From Hoeflea sp. 108 (GTDB lineage: Bacteria > Pseudomonadota > Alphaproteobacteria > Rhizobiales > Rhizobiaceae), in the NCBI RefSeq assembly GCF_000372965.1, contig NZ_KB890024.1, positions 1,490,839 through 1,554,838 of the forward strand: a DNA stretch of 64,000 nt. Reading direction: 5' to 3'. Every line of letters begins with the position of its first letter. Position 1 is the stretch's first letter. The position numbers were made by a program, and so were the translations under genes. Positions 9,017 through 17,298 of the stretch are shown piece by piece. The notes beneath the pieces are model-generated. The model was not told the DNA's origin. It saw only the letters and a list, made by a program, of their open reading frames with translations, and searched no databases.

Positions 9017-9047
9017 ACGGCCCGGGTCTCGACGAAACCCGGGCCGT
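9017..9047 (-). terminator. Strong intrinsic terminator behind the truncated porin
   Basis: Perfect 11-base arms (ACGGCCCGGGT and ACCCGGGCCGT) flank a 9-base loop 25 bases past the porin stop, with T-rich flanks on both strands. It is very similar to the terminator behind the intact porin at 11050-11079, showing that the gene end was once a normal porin. Confidence 0.85.
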
Positions 9048-9071
9048 CTTTTGGCTAAACGTGTCGTTCGA

Positions 9072-9647
9072 TTAGAACGATGCGTCGAGGCGCAGGAAGC
9101 CGGCGAACGAGCCGTCGGTTGCCTTGTAGCTGTCGCCGTCGGTGTAGTTGACGGCCAGCTTGGCGTCGAGGTTCTGGACGATGTTGTAGTCGACAACCGC
9201 GCCGACGACCCAGTCGTTGCCGCCGGCGAAGCCCGTGACCAGAGCGGTGTCGTAGCGATCGCCGAGGTACTGGCCGCCAACGGTCAGCGCCAGCTTCTCG
9301 TTGACCTGGTACACGACGTCGCCGCCGACCGACCACTCGTAGCCGATGCCGTAGAAGCTGTCGGCCGAATCGTAGCTGGCGATTGCCTTCAGCGTGATGG
9401 CATCCGTCGCCTTGAAGCGAGCGATTGCCTTCAGAGCATACTCTTCCGCGATCGAGTCGTAAGCGGCGAAGAGGTCGACGCCACCCCAGCCCTGGACAAC
9501 CGATGCCTTGCCGGTGATGTTCGGGGTGTAGGACTGGTTGTTCTCGGCAACTTCGAGGCCTGCGCTCAGCGCGATGCCGTTGCCGGCGTCGAAGGTGTAG
9601 CGGACCTGGTTGATGCGGTCGCCGCCAGCGAGTCCATTCCGCTTGGC
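9072..9647 (-). pseudogene. 5'-truncated porin remnant
   Basis: The minus-strand frame encodes about 190 residues matching the C-terminal half of the two intact porins nearby. It starts at GGDRINQVRYTFDAGNGIA and runs through GWGGVDLFAAYDS, YQVNEKLA and the terminal FLRLDASF with its outer membrane sorting Phe. Upstream the homology stops abruptly near base 9632 and an in-frame TAG lies at 9648-9650. No ATG is present upstream in frame and the signal peptide and first strands are missing. Loss of the 5' part next to an integrase gene suggests that insertion or recombination cut the gene. It is probably not expressed as a functional trimeric porin. Confidence 0.88.
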
Positions 9648-9917
9648 CTACGCATTGCCAGTCGATGGTATCGATCTGAAGTGCAGGGTCTTTGCCGAAT
9701 GGCACGCAATATGGGAGTTCGAATGGTGCATGCGCCGACCGGCGCGCAGGACCCGGTCGCTCGTTCATCAATGCCCGCTGTTCCGCTTCCGCCTTAACGT
9801 GAAGCCGGCGGATCACGGGCTCAACCGCGGATTTGGCGTCGCGTAAAGCTGGCTCAGAAAGCGGATTTCCTTAGAGGCGGCTTGCGACAGTCGACGCGGA
9901 CACGCGGGTGTTTGCGC
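9648..9917. other. Junction sequence between truncated porin and integrase
   Basis: No gene is recognised here. Sequence on the porin side ends abruptly at about 9632 and the segment to the integrase stop resembles neither porin DNA nor a known insertion sequence end. It probably holds one boundary of the integrated element. I could not find a direct repeat that would mark attachment sites. Confidence 0.4.
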
Positions 9918-10850
9918 TCAGTGTCTCTCCAGCACCACCACGCAACGGTCGAGATCGTTTGTCGCCAGGTGCGCATAGCGCATAGTCATGGTCAGTGTCT
10001 GGTGTCCGAGCCACATCTGCACGCGGCGGATGTCGATGCCGCCCTGGACCAGTCGCGAAGCGCATGTGTGACGCAGGATGTGCGGCACGACCTGGTCGTC
10101 GGTACCGAGACCGACTTCCGCCTTAGCCTCGTTCCAGATGGCTCGGTACTGCGGTTGCGTCAGCATGGCGAAGGGCCCTTTCGGGCGCGGCCCGCGTTCG
10201 GCCAGCCACTTCGCCGCCTCCTTGGCGCGCGCCGTCAGCGGAATCGTACGGCTGCGACCTGATTTGGTGATCCAGAAGCTGACGCGCGTTTCCTGCAGGT
10301 CGTTCCAGATCAGCCCAAGAGCCTCGCCGAGACGGCATCCGGTATCTACAAGAAAGACGGAGAGGCGGTAGCAATCCTCGCTCTTGGCGCGGATGGCGGC
10401 AAACAGCCTGTCCTCTTCCTCGAACTCGAGAAAGCGGATTCGTCCTGCACGCTCTTTCTGGCGGCGGAACTCGGGCAGGCTATGGATATCTCCCATTTTG
10501 TAGGCCTTACGCAGTAGTTTGCTCAAAGCGGCCATCTTCCTATTGATGGTCGCGTTGCTGTTACCGCGTTGGCGCAGGGAGCCTATAAGGCCGTCGAGTG
10601 TCTCCTGGGAAAATGCACTGAAGCGTTCGCCTAGAAGAATCTCGTCGATCTCGCCCAGGAAGGAGCTGACGTTGTATTTGTGCTTCCCGTCATCCCACAA
10701 AATATCTTTGTACGACGCAAAAAGATCTAAAACCCTGTGTGACTTTACTTCTTTTAAGTTATTAAAATTATAAGTAACTTTGCAATTTGCCAACAGGGCG
10801 GCTGAATGGTGGCCGCTCAAAACCTGATCCTTTGAAGTTGCTTTTTTCAC
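9918..10850 (-). CDS. Tyrosine recombinase / phage-type integrase (orphan)
   Basis: The 310-residue protein has an N-terminal core-binding (SAM-like) domain and a C-terminal catalytic domain. All catalytic residues are present: Arg in TGCRLGEALGL (about 173), Lys in TKSGRSRTIPL (196), His-x-x-Arg in HILRHTCASRL (257 and 260), His in WLGHQT (283) and Tyr in RYAHL (292). I chose GTG at 10850; a TTG 33 bases further upstream is possible. The 5' third is clearly more AT-rich than its neighbours (around 10690-10790), a sign of horizontal transfer. No excisionase, phage or conjugation genes accompany it, so it is probably the remnant of a larger element. Confidence 0.88.
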   Translation of the reverse strand: MKKATSKDQVLSGHHSAALLANCKVTYNFNNLKEVKSHRVLDLFASYKDILWDDGKHKYNVSSFLGEIDEILLGERFSAFSQETLDGLIGSLRQRGNSNATINRKMAALSKLLRKAYKMGDIHSLPEFRRQKERAGRIRFLEFEEEDRLFAAIRAKSEDCYRLSVFLVDTGCRLGEALGLIWNDLQETRVSFWITKSGRSRTIPLTARAKEAAKWLAERGPRPKGPFAMLTQPQYRAIWNEAKAEVGLGTDDQVVPHILRHTCASRLVQGGIDIRRVQMWLGHQTLTMTMRYAHLATNDLDRCVVVLERH

Positions 10851-11049
10851 AATACGCCTGCAACCGGTGGCAAAGAGTCGCAAAAAGCTATCTTAGCCGG
10901 TGTCGCTCGACAAGATGACGTTTACAGTTTCGGTATGGTCGTCGGGCGGACGGCAATGTCGTCCCTTGCGCCTGACCCACTTCCTTACAACGCTGTCTCT
11001 TCTCCTTCTTGGCTGTCTGGCATCCCAGCGTTTGCCGCCGGTAGAAAAA

Positions 11050-11079
11050 CAGCCCGGGTATCTTTCGAAACCCGGGCTG
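11050..11079 (-). terminator. Intrinsic terminator of the second porin gene
   Basis: Perfect 10-base arms CAGCCCGGGT and ACCCGGGCTG with a 10-base loop lie 27 bases past the porin stop codon. A run of five T follows on the minus strand, so this is a classical rho-independent terminator. Confidence 0.88.
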
Positions 11080-11105
11080 CCTTTATTGCTTACGACGTCA
11101 GTCGA

Positions 11106-12149
11106 TTAGAACGAGGCGTCGAGGCGGAGGAAGCCGCTGAACGAGCCGTCCGTGAAGCTGTCGCCGTCGTTGTAGTTGAGAGCGAGCTTGGCATCGAGAC
11201 CCTGAACGACCTGATAGTCGACGACAGCGCCGATCGCCCAGTCGTTGTTGTCGGTATCGAGGAAGCCGGGAAGCACGCCGCCAATGTGACGATCAGCGAA
11301 GTACTGACCGCCAGCGCCAACAGCCAGCTTCTCATTGACCTGGTACTTCAGGTAGCCACCGACCGACCAGGTGTAGCCGTCATACTCGGTATTCAGGCTC
11401 CAGTAGGACGGGCCGGTCTCATACGTCGCGATCATTTCGAGCGTCAGAGCGTCCGTTGCCTTGACGTTGGCGATGGCCTTGAATGCGCCTTCGCCGTAAG
11501 CATCGTCATAAGCGGCAAACAGGTTGACCGAGCCCCAGCCCTGAGCGATCGACACCTTGCCGACGACGAGCGGAACGTAATCGAAGTTGTCCGACTCTTC
11601 TTCCAGCGAGGCCGAGACCGAGATGCCGTTGCCGGCGTCGAAGGTGTAGCGGATCTGGTTGACGCGGTCGCCGCCGCCCTTGTCGAATTCGCCCGACAGG
11701 TCGCCGTCGAACAGCGTGTCGGTGTGACCGACGAGCAGGCCGCCGAGTTCGAAGTAGGCGTGACGAAGGGCAGTGCTGCCTTCAGACTTGAGACCGGTCC
11801 AAACGTCGCCTTCCCAGCCGCCGCCGCCGATGCCAGCCTGGAACTCGATGTAACGGCGGAACGTGCCGTATTCGGTTTCCGACCGAGCGTCGAACTTCAG
11901 GCGGGCCAGCGACGTCTTGTTCCAGCCGTTGTCTTCGTCGGTCCAGTCGATTTCGTAACGAACGAGGCCGCCGATCTTGAGGCAGGTCTCGGTGCCCGGG
12001 ATGTAATAGAAGCCGGCGCCGTAAACGTCGCAGATGCGGACGTATTCCATGGGCTCCGGCTCAGCGACGACGACAGCGTCGGCAGCGCGAGCGCCGGAGA
12101 CTGCGAGCAGAGCCGCAGCGGAGCCGAGAAGAAGGCTCTTGATGTTCAT
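11106..12149 (-). CDS. Outer membrane porin (rhizobial Omp2/porin family)
   Basis: The 347-residue precursor starts at MNIKSLLLG after a GGAGGT ribosome binding site. A signal peptide of about 22 residues ends at GARAADA. The mature part carries the alphaproteobacterial porin start (VRICDVYGAGFYYIPGTE, then CLKIGG, two conserved Cys) and alternating beta strands, ending in FLRLDASF with a terminal Phe for BAM recognition. It would form a trimeric diffusion channel. Its first 212 bases, from the ribosome binding site to codon 65, are identical to the divergent porin at 12831, after which the two diverge. A strong terminator follows. Substrate preference cannot be read from the sequence. Confidence 0.93.
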   Translation of the reverse strand: MNIKSLLLGSAAALLAVSGARAADAVVVAEPEPMEYVRICDVYGAGFYYIPGTETCLKIGGLVRYEIDWTDEDNGWNKTSLARLKFDARSETEYGTFRRYIEFQAGIGGGGWEGDVWTGLKSEGSTALRHAYFELGGLLVGHTDTLFDGDLSGEFDKGGGDRVNQIRYTFDAGNGISVSASLEEESDNFDYVPLVVGKVSIAQGWGSVNLFAAYDDAYGEGAFKAIANVKATDALTLEMIATYETGPSYWSLNTEYDGYTWSVGGYLKYQVNEKLAVGAGGQYFADRHIGGVLPGFLDTDNNDWAIGAVVDYQVVQGLDAKLALNYNDGDSFTDGSFSGFLRLDASF

Positions 12150-12166
12150 TTTCTGACCTCCAGTCA
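11955..12166 (-). repeat. Perfect 212-bp inverted repeat, left copy
   Basis: This segment is the exact reverse complement of 12814-13025. It covers the ribosome binding site and the first 65 or so codons of the porin gene. The 647-base spacer carries tRNA-Ser. Identity stops sharply at both ends, as expected from gene conversion or recent duplication. Confidence 0.93.
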
Positions 12167-12602
12167 AAAGTTTCAAAAGAGGGTCTGGGTATTTTTTGCT
12201 GAAGGACAGCGTTCCCTGCCCCATCCCCGTTTGAAAAAGATACGCACCGCGTTCCTTCTTCGATGCCGACATTTACCGATGAGCCGGGGCGGTTCAACAA
12301 CGAACAGCGCCAACAGGCACCCTGATGCAATCTATCCGCAACCGATGTTGCACAAATGACACGATTTGATGCCCCCTATAAAGAAGTCATTAAGGTTTGG
12401 GCGCCTGGGAGGGGTTGAATCGTATATGGAATCGTCGAGCTCGACGTTCCGCTGACAGAGGAATCGACCGGATTGGGTTTCTCCGAGACATTCCCGGGGG
12501 GCTGAGATTCGCCTGGTCGAATCTCCATTCGGTTCTTTTTACGTCTAAAGGCACAAAGCCTTATTGATTGTGCCGCGCCTTTTCTTTATCCAGCGCCTCG
12601 AC
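12167..12602. other. Porin and tRNA promoter region without a gene
   Basis: About 435 bases upstream of the minus-strand porin and of tRNA-Ser. It should hold the promoters of both and the leader of the porin mRNA. No reading frame with a recognisable domain and no further RNA gene was seen. Confidence 0.5.
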
Positions 12603-12693
12603 GGAGAGGTGGCCGAGTGGTCGAAGGCGCTCCCCTGCTAAGGGAGTAGAGGTCAAAAGCTTCTCGTGGGTTCGAATCCCATCCTCTCCGCCA
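12603..12693 (+). tRNA. tRNA-Ser(GCU)
   Basis: A 91-base gene including an encoded CCA. Acceptor arms GGAGAGG and CCTCTCC pair perfectly, the anticodon stem-loop reads CCCCT-GCT-AAGGG, the long class II variable arm typical of serine tRNAs is present, and the T loop is TTCGAAT. The anticodon GCU reads AGC and AGU. It lies exactly between the two divergent porin genes with the shared inverted repeat. tRNA-Ser genes are common integrase targets, but I found no duplicated 3' end near the recombinase. Confidence 0.97.
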
Positions 12694-12813
12694 TCCCCAG
12701 GCCATCGAGGCCGACAATCTCCAGAAAACCAAATCATTTCAAAGCGCTATCGCACGCCTCATCGGCGCCAACTACGATTCTGCACGCTGTTTTTCCGCCT
12801 CCAGCCGCGATTC

Positions 12814-13025
12814 TGACTGGAGGTCAGAAAATGAACATCAAGAGCCTTCTTCTCGGCTCCGCTGCGGCTCTGCTCGCAGTCTCCGGCGCTCGCGCTGCCG
12901 ACGCTGTCGTCGTCGCTGAGCCGGAGCCCATGGAATACGTCCGCATCTGCGACGTTTACGGCGCCGGCTTCTATTACATCCCGGGCACCGAGACCTGCCT
13001 CAAGATCGGCGGCCTCGTTCGTTAC
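12814..13025 (+). repeat. Perfect 212-bp inverted repeat, right copy
   Basis: Reverse complement of 11955-12166 without a mismatch in my reading. It begins 17 bases before the porin ATG, at the TGACTGG that precedes the ribosome binding site, and ends after the codon for Tyr 65. Recombination between the copies would invert the tRNA-Ser segment and leave both porins intact. Confidence 0.93.
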
Positions 13026-13802
13026 CAGATCAACTGGACCGACAACGATGACGGCTGGAAGAAGAAGACCACCGCTCGTCTGAAGCTCGACGCGCGTTCG
13101 GAGACCGAGTACGGCACCTTCAAGCGCTACATTGAAGTCGAGTTCGCGAACCAGACGTCTTATGACTCCACAGCCGTGAAGCTTCGCTACGCCTACTTCG
13201 AACTCGGCGGTCTGATGGTTGGTCGCAACGACACGCTGTTCGACGGCGACCTGTCGGGCGAGTTTGATTCCGCTGGTGGCGATTTCATCAACTCGGTTCG
13301 CTACACGTTCGACGCAGGCAACGGCATTGCCGTCAGCGCGGCTCTCGAAGAAGCTGACACCAACTACGACTACACCCCGAACGTCGCCGGCAAGGTGTCG
13401 ATCGCTCAGGGCTGGGGTGGTGTTGACCTGTTCGCAGCTTACGACGCGACTGCAGAAGAGTACGCTCTGAAGGCAATCGCCTCGTTCAAGGCAACTGACG
13501 CTCTTACGCTTCAGGCAATGGCGATCTACAATTCCGGCGACAGCTTCTACGGTATCGGCTACGAGTGGTCGGTTGGCGGCTACGCCAAGTACCAGGTCAA
13601 TGAGAAGCTGGCGATCGGTGCCGGTGGTCAGTACTTCGCCGACGACTTCGTCAACAGCCAGAACGACTGGACCATTGGTGCAGTTGTCGACTACAAGATC
13701 GTCGACAACCTGAACGCCAAGCTCGCCGTGAACTACAATGACGGTGAGAACTACACCGACGGTGTGTTCTCGGGCTTCCTGCGCCTCGACGCTTCGTTCT
13801 AA
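12831..13802 (+). CDS. Outer membrane porin (rhizobial Omp2/porin family)
   Basis: The precursor has 323 residues. Signal peptide and first 65 residues match the 11106-12149 porin exactly. After that it is shorter and differs in the loop regions; around GLMVGRNDTLFDGDLSGEF and YEWSVGGYAKYQVNEKLA the proteins are alike again. It ends in FLRLDASF. From residue about 240 it is closer to the truncated porin at 9072-9647 (shared DSFYGIGYEWSVGG) than to the intact neighbour, which suggests mosaic descent of the three copies. The gene starts 137 bases after tRNA-Ser; GGAGGT lies before the ATG. A longer open frame extends upstream but lacks a signal peptide. Confidence 0.93.
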   Translation: MNIKSLLLGSAAALLAVSGARAADAVVVAEPEPMEYVRICDVYGAGFYYIPGTETCLKIGGLVRYQINWTDNDDGWKKKTTARLKLDARSETEYGTFKRYIEVEFANQTSYDSTAVKLRYAYFELGGLMVGRNDTLFDGDLSGEFDSAGGDFINSVRYTFDAGNGIAVSAALEEADTNYDYTPNVAGKVSIAQGWGGVDLFAAYDATAEEYALKAIASFKATDALTLQAMAIYNSGDSFYGIGYEWSVGGYAKYQVNEKLAIGAGGQYFADDFVNSQNDWTIGAVVDYKIVDNLNAKLAVNYNDGENYTDGVFSGFLRLDASF

Positions 13803-13828
13803 TCAGTTCACAAGCTGACTTAGAGAGA

Positions 13829-13856
13829 ACCCGGCGGGCAACCGCCGGGTTTTTTG
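13829..13856 (+). terminator. Intrinsic terminator of the third porin gene
   Basis: Nine-base arms ACCCGGCGG and CCGCCGGGT with a four-base loop are followed by a run of T, 26 bases past the porin stop codon. Confidence 0.9.
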
Positions 13857-13903
13857 TTATCCAGTGCTACGTCGGGTAGTCCGTGCCGCCATACACACTC
13901 CGC

Positions 13904-14800
13904 TCAGGCGAAGGATTCAGTCTCCGACTGCATCCACACGTCGAAAAACGTGGCGATTGTGGCCGGCAACTCACCTGTTTCCAGCAACGGCGCATGGCCT
14001 TGGTCCTCGATTGTAACCGCCTCCATCTGCGGATTGCGGCTTCTCATCTCATCGAGTGTCTCCGCCGACAGCAGCCGCGAATTGGCGCCGCGGATCGCGA
14101 ACATTGGAACGGTGGCCAGAGCCTCGAACTGCGGCCACAGGTCCGGCAGGGGCTTCGACAGATCCATCGCCAGCACGGTCTTGATCAGGGCCGGATCGTA
14201 GTCCGCTACAGGCTTGCCGCCTTTGTCGCGGTAGATCGCGCGGACGAAGCGCTGCCAGTCGGCTTCTGTCAATGCCGGGAACGCTGAGCCGTGAACCTGC
14301 TTCTGCATTTCGACCGCCTCGGTGAAGGTCTCGGGCTGCCGGGCGTTCTGCAGGTATGAGCGAATGTGGGCGAGGCCTTCGGCTTCGATCACCGGGCCGA
14401 TGTCGTTCAGAACAGCGGCCTCGATCAGGCCGGGACGCATGGCGGCCAGCACATGCATGATCAGCCCGCCGCGCGACGTCCCGACGAAGGCGGCCTGTTC
14501 GATCCCCAGCTCTGCGAGACCTGCCAGAATGTCGGCTGCTTCCATGCCAACATTGTAGTTCTGCCAGTTCGGGTCGTAGGCCGACTGCCCGCGGCCGCGA
14601 TAGTCGAAGCATATGATTCGACGTCGAGTTTTCGAATCGCTTGCGAGGAAGCGCGCGAGTTCGTGGAAATCCCTGCTGTTTCGGGTGAGGCCGGGCAGGC
14701 AGACGACGGGCAGATGCGCGTTGCGCTCGCCGTAGATTCGCGCATGCAGCCTCAGGCCGTCATGCGACTGATAGAAAAAGTCGGAGAAACCGTTGTCCAT
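13904..14800 (-). CDS. Alpha/beta hydrolase
   Basis: This 298-residue soluble hydrolase has the alpha/beta fold: the oxyanion region VVCLPGLTRNSRDF, FDYRGRGQS, the nucleophile elbow GTSRGG (Ser 109) and the C-terminal His in DQGHAP. The usual catalytic acid position after strand 6 reads RGANSRLLS, where many relatives have Asp before the Leu pair, so the acid may be elsewhere or altered. The substrate cannot be named; esters and lactones are typical for the family. It converges on the third porin gene and is followed upstream by a lytic transglycosylase on the same strand. Confidence 0.82.
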   Translation of the reverse strand: MDNGFSDFFYQSHDGLRLHARIYGERNAHLPVVCLPGLTRNSRDFHELARFLASDSKTRRRIICFDYRGRGQSAYDPNWQNYNVGMEAADILAGLAELGIEQAAFVGTSRGGLIMHVLAAMRPGLIEAAVLNDIGPVIEAEGLAHIRSYLQNARQPETFTEAVEMQKQVHGSAFPALTEADWQRFVRAIYRDKGGKPVADYDPALIKTVLAMDLSKPLPDLWPQFEALATVPMFAIRGANSRLLSAETLDEMRSRNPQMEAVTIEDQGHAPLLETGELPATIATFFDVWMQSETESFA

Positions 14801-14909
14801 GCGCGTCCCTGCTGACCTCGCTTCGTCAGCGAATTAGCTACCGAAGCGGCCGAACGAGGTCAAACCCGGGCGAGGTCAAACCAGGCGAGGTTAGGCAGGG
14901 CAGGGGGCG

Positions 14910-16952
14910 TCAGCGGCCGTTCACCAAGTCGCCGGCGATGTCGTAGCCGCCGGTGAGGCGCATCTTGTAGACCTGATAGTTCTCCATCACGCGCTGGACG
15001 TAGCTGCGCGTCTCCGAGAACGGAATGCGCTCGATCCAGTCTATGACGGTGTCCAGATCCTTGCCTCGCGGGTCGCCGTAACGTGCGATCCACTGGTCGG
15101 CGCGGCGGGGGCCGGCGTTGTAGCCGGCGAAGGTCAGCACATAGGAGCCGTTGAAGCGGCCGAGCTGTTCGCCGAGGAAGGCTGCGCCCAAAGTGGCGTT
15201 GTAGCCGGCATCCGAAGTCAGCTTGTCGGCCGAATAGGCCAGGCCTGCCTTCTTTGCCACGTCCTTGGCCGTGCCCGGCATGAGCTGCAGCAGGCCACGT
15301 GCGCCGGCATTGGAGACTGCCGCGACGTTGAATTCGCTCTCCTGCCGGGCGATGGCGTAGGCAAGCGCCTTGCCCGAACCGGAAATGTTCGCCGAAGAGG
15401 GGATCACGCCGACCGGATGCGACAGCGCGCCGACATCGATGCCGCGCTGGGCCGCGATCTTGCCGACGCGCAGCGCGAGATAATGATTGTCCTGTTTTTC
15501 GGCCATGACGGCGAGAAGGGCCAGTTCGCCGGGGCTGGTCAGCTGGTTGGAAAGGTCGCGGTAGAGCATCTCGGCGTAGCGGGCATAGCCAGCACCCTCG
15601 AGCCGGCTGATGGCGCTGACCGCCTCGCGCTGCGAGAATGCCTGGCGGTCGGCTGCACTTGGCGTCGGATAGACCACGTTGAGCGCCTTGCGGCCGATTC
15701 GTTCAGCCGCTAGCTGGCCATAGAAGGTCGTGCCATAGGTGGCGGCGCGGGCATAATAGTCCTTGGCGTCGCCAGGTCCGCCCGCCTCGGCGGCGCGGCC
15801 GAGCCAATAATAGGCACGCGACAGTGAGATCGGTCCGCCGGCGACTTCCGCGATACGGGCGAAGTGGGGTGCTGCCGTCTTGGCGTCATTGAGACCGCGC
15901 AGTGCGTACCAGCCGGCGTGGAATTCGGCGTCGGCGGCGTTCGTCGGGCTTTCGGCCGAGTGCGCAGCGACGATTCGGTAGGCTGTCTTGACGTCGCCCT
16001 TGTCGACGAGTTCGCGCGACAGGACGCGACGCTCGGCCCACCAGGCGTCGGGGTCGACGAGTGCTGCCTTGTCCCTTGGTGCTTTCAACATGAAGGCAGC
16101 GGCGTCGGCGAACTTCTCGTTCTTGCGCATGTTGCGCGACTGGGCAAAGAAATAGCCGGCCGAGCGCTGGTTGGCAGGCACCGCTTCGAGCAGCGCCGCG
16201 GACTTCTTGTCGCCCTTGATGACGGCCGCCCAAGCCTCGGCCAGCGCCTTTGCGCCGGCAAGATCGGCAACGCGCAGCGCCGAATTCACCCGGTCGGCAT
16301 AAAACATCTTTTCCATGCGGAAACGATGGTCGGCCTGCGAAATCAGCGTGCCGAACTCCTTGATGACAGCTGCTTCCTGCTGAGGCTCGAGCTTCTCGTT
16401 GCGCCAGTAGGGGCTGAGAGTGGCACGTGCGGCCTTGGCGTCGCCAAGCTCCATCTGGGCACGAGCGAGCAATATGGCGCCTTCGATCGTCTGCGGTTCG
16501 CTGCCGGCGAAGGCCTGGACGACGATACGCGGACCGGGGTTCTCGCGCGCCATGGCGCGTTCGCTGTTGCGCCGAAGCGTGGCCAGACCCGGCCAGCCGG
16601 GCAGGGCCTGTGCTGCGGCCGCGATGTCGGCGCTCGGTACCTTGTCACCGCCATTGAGCGCAATCGCCCACATCAGGATGTGGCGGTCGAGCGCGGTCGC
16701 GGGCAGGGCGTCGCGCACGGCGCGTGCCCTGTCGATGTCGCCGCCCGACAGCGCATCGAGGCCGCTTTTCAACTGGTCGGACGAAGCAAAGGCAGCGCGC
16801 ATGGCGTCGCCCTTGCCGATCGAGGCAAAGGGGATGGCCGACGTCGTGCCCTGGTCGAGTCCGGCAGCCGAGGCAATGCCGGTCGAAAGCGCAAGGACGG
16901 CGCTGAAAATCGCAACACGCTGCGGCCCGAGGGCCGGAATGAACTTTGCCAT
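14910..16952 (-). CDS. slt: Soluble lytic murein transglycosylase
   Basis: The 680-residue precursor starts at MAKFIPALGP; residues up to about 30 form a signal peptide ending ASA. An all-helical, TPR-like U domain (about 60-480) is followed by a lysozyme-like SLT domain with the catalytic Glu in YAIARQESEFN, then NAGARGLLQLMPGTA, GAAFLGEQL and AGYNAGP. It would cleave glycan strands of peptidoglycan in the periplasm to 1,6-anhydro-muropeptides during wall turnover. A longer in-frame extension upstream lacks coding character and would bury the signal peptide, so it was rejected. It is divergent from dapA. Confidence 0.92.
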   Translation of the reverse strand: MAKFIPALGPQRVAIFSAVLALSTGIASAAGLDQGTTSAIPFASIGKGDAMRAAFASSDQLKSGLDALSGGDIDRARAVRDALPATALDRHILMWAIALNGGDKVPSADIAAAAQALPGWPGLATLRRNSERAMARENPGPRIVVQAFAGSEPQTIEGAILLARAQMELGDAKAARATLSPYWRNEKLEPQQEAAVIKEFGTLISQADHRFRMEKMFYADRVNSALRVADLAGAKALAEAWAAVIKGDKKSAALLEAVPANQRSAGYFFAQSRNMRKNEKFADAAAFMLKAPRDKAALVDPDAWWAERRVLSRELVDKGDVKTAYRIVAAHSAESPTNAADAEFHAGWYALRGLNDAKTAAPHFARIAEVAGGPISLSRAYYWLGRAAEAGGPGDAKDYYARAATYGTTFYGQLAAERIGRKALNVVYPTPSAADRQAFSQREAVSAISRLEGAGYARYAEMLYRDLSNQLTSPGELALLAVMAEKQDNHYLALRVGKIAAQRGIDVGALSHPVGVIPSSANISGSGKALAYAIARQESEFNVAAVSNAGARGLLQLMPGTAKDVAKKAGLAYSADKLTSDAGYNATLGAAFLGEQLGRFNGSYVLTFAGYNAGPRRADQWIARYGDPRGKDLDTVIDWIERIPFSETRSYVQRVMENYQVYKMRLTGGYDIAGDLVNGR

Positions 16953-17298
16953 TCCCTGTCTCTTACAATGACTATCCTGGAGCACGCCGCGCGCCCGATG
17001 AAGGCGCAGCCATGCTCCGGCACTTTGAATTGGCGCACCGTCTGTTCCGAAAGGCGAATCCGACTTTCGGGCCGATGCGTCGGGTTGGTAGCTGGAGGCT
17101 AGCCCCGGGTTGTGAAGAGGCGGTAAACGAAAGGTTAGCGCGCTCATTACAACCCACTTGCCCAATGCCCCTGTTTGCCCGTTGCCATACTTGCCGCAAA
17201 TTGATGTCGAGACTATGGTGCGCGGCCCTGCTTTCGGCTAGAAAGCCGGCGACATCAAAAAGACCGCGAAACCGTAGGGTTCCCTGGAGTTGGACGAC

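Noticed and set aside
9610..9846. Short plus-strand frame across the truncated porin junction
   Set aside because: It crosses the breakpoint and reads partly antisense to porin sequence, so it cannot be an ancestral gene.
12603..12693. tRNA-Ser as attachment site of the recombinase
   Set aside because: No copy of the tRNA 3' end was seen near 9648-11050, so the link is unsupported.
16953..17165. Upstream extension of the lytic transglycosylase frame
   Set aside because: It would put 71 residues before a normal signal peptide.
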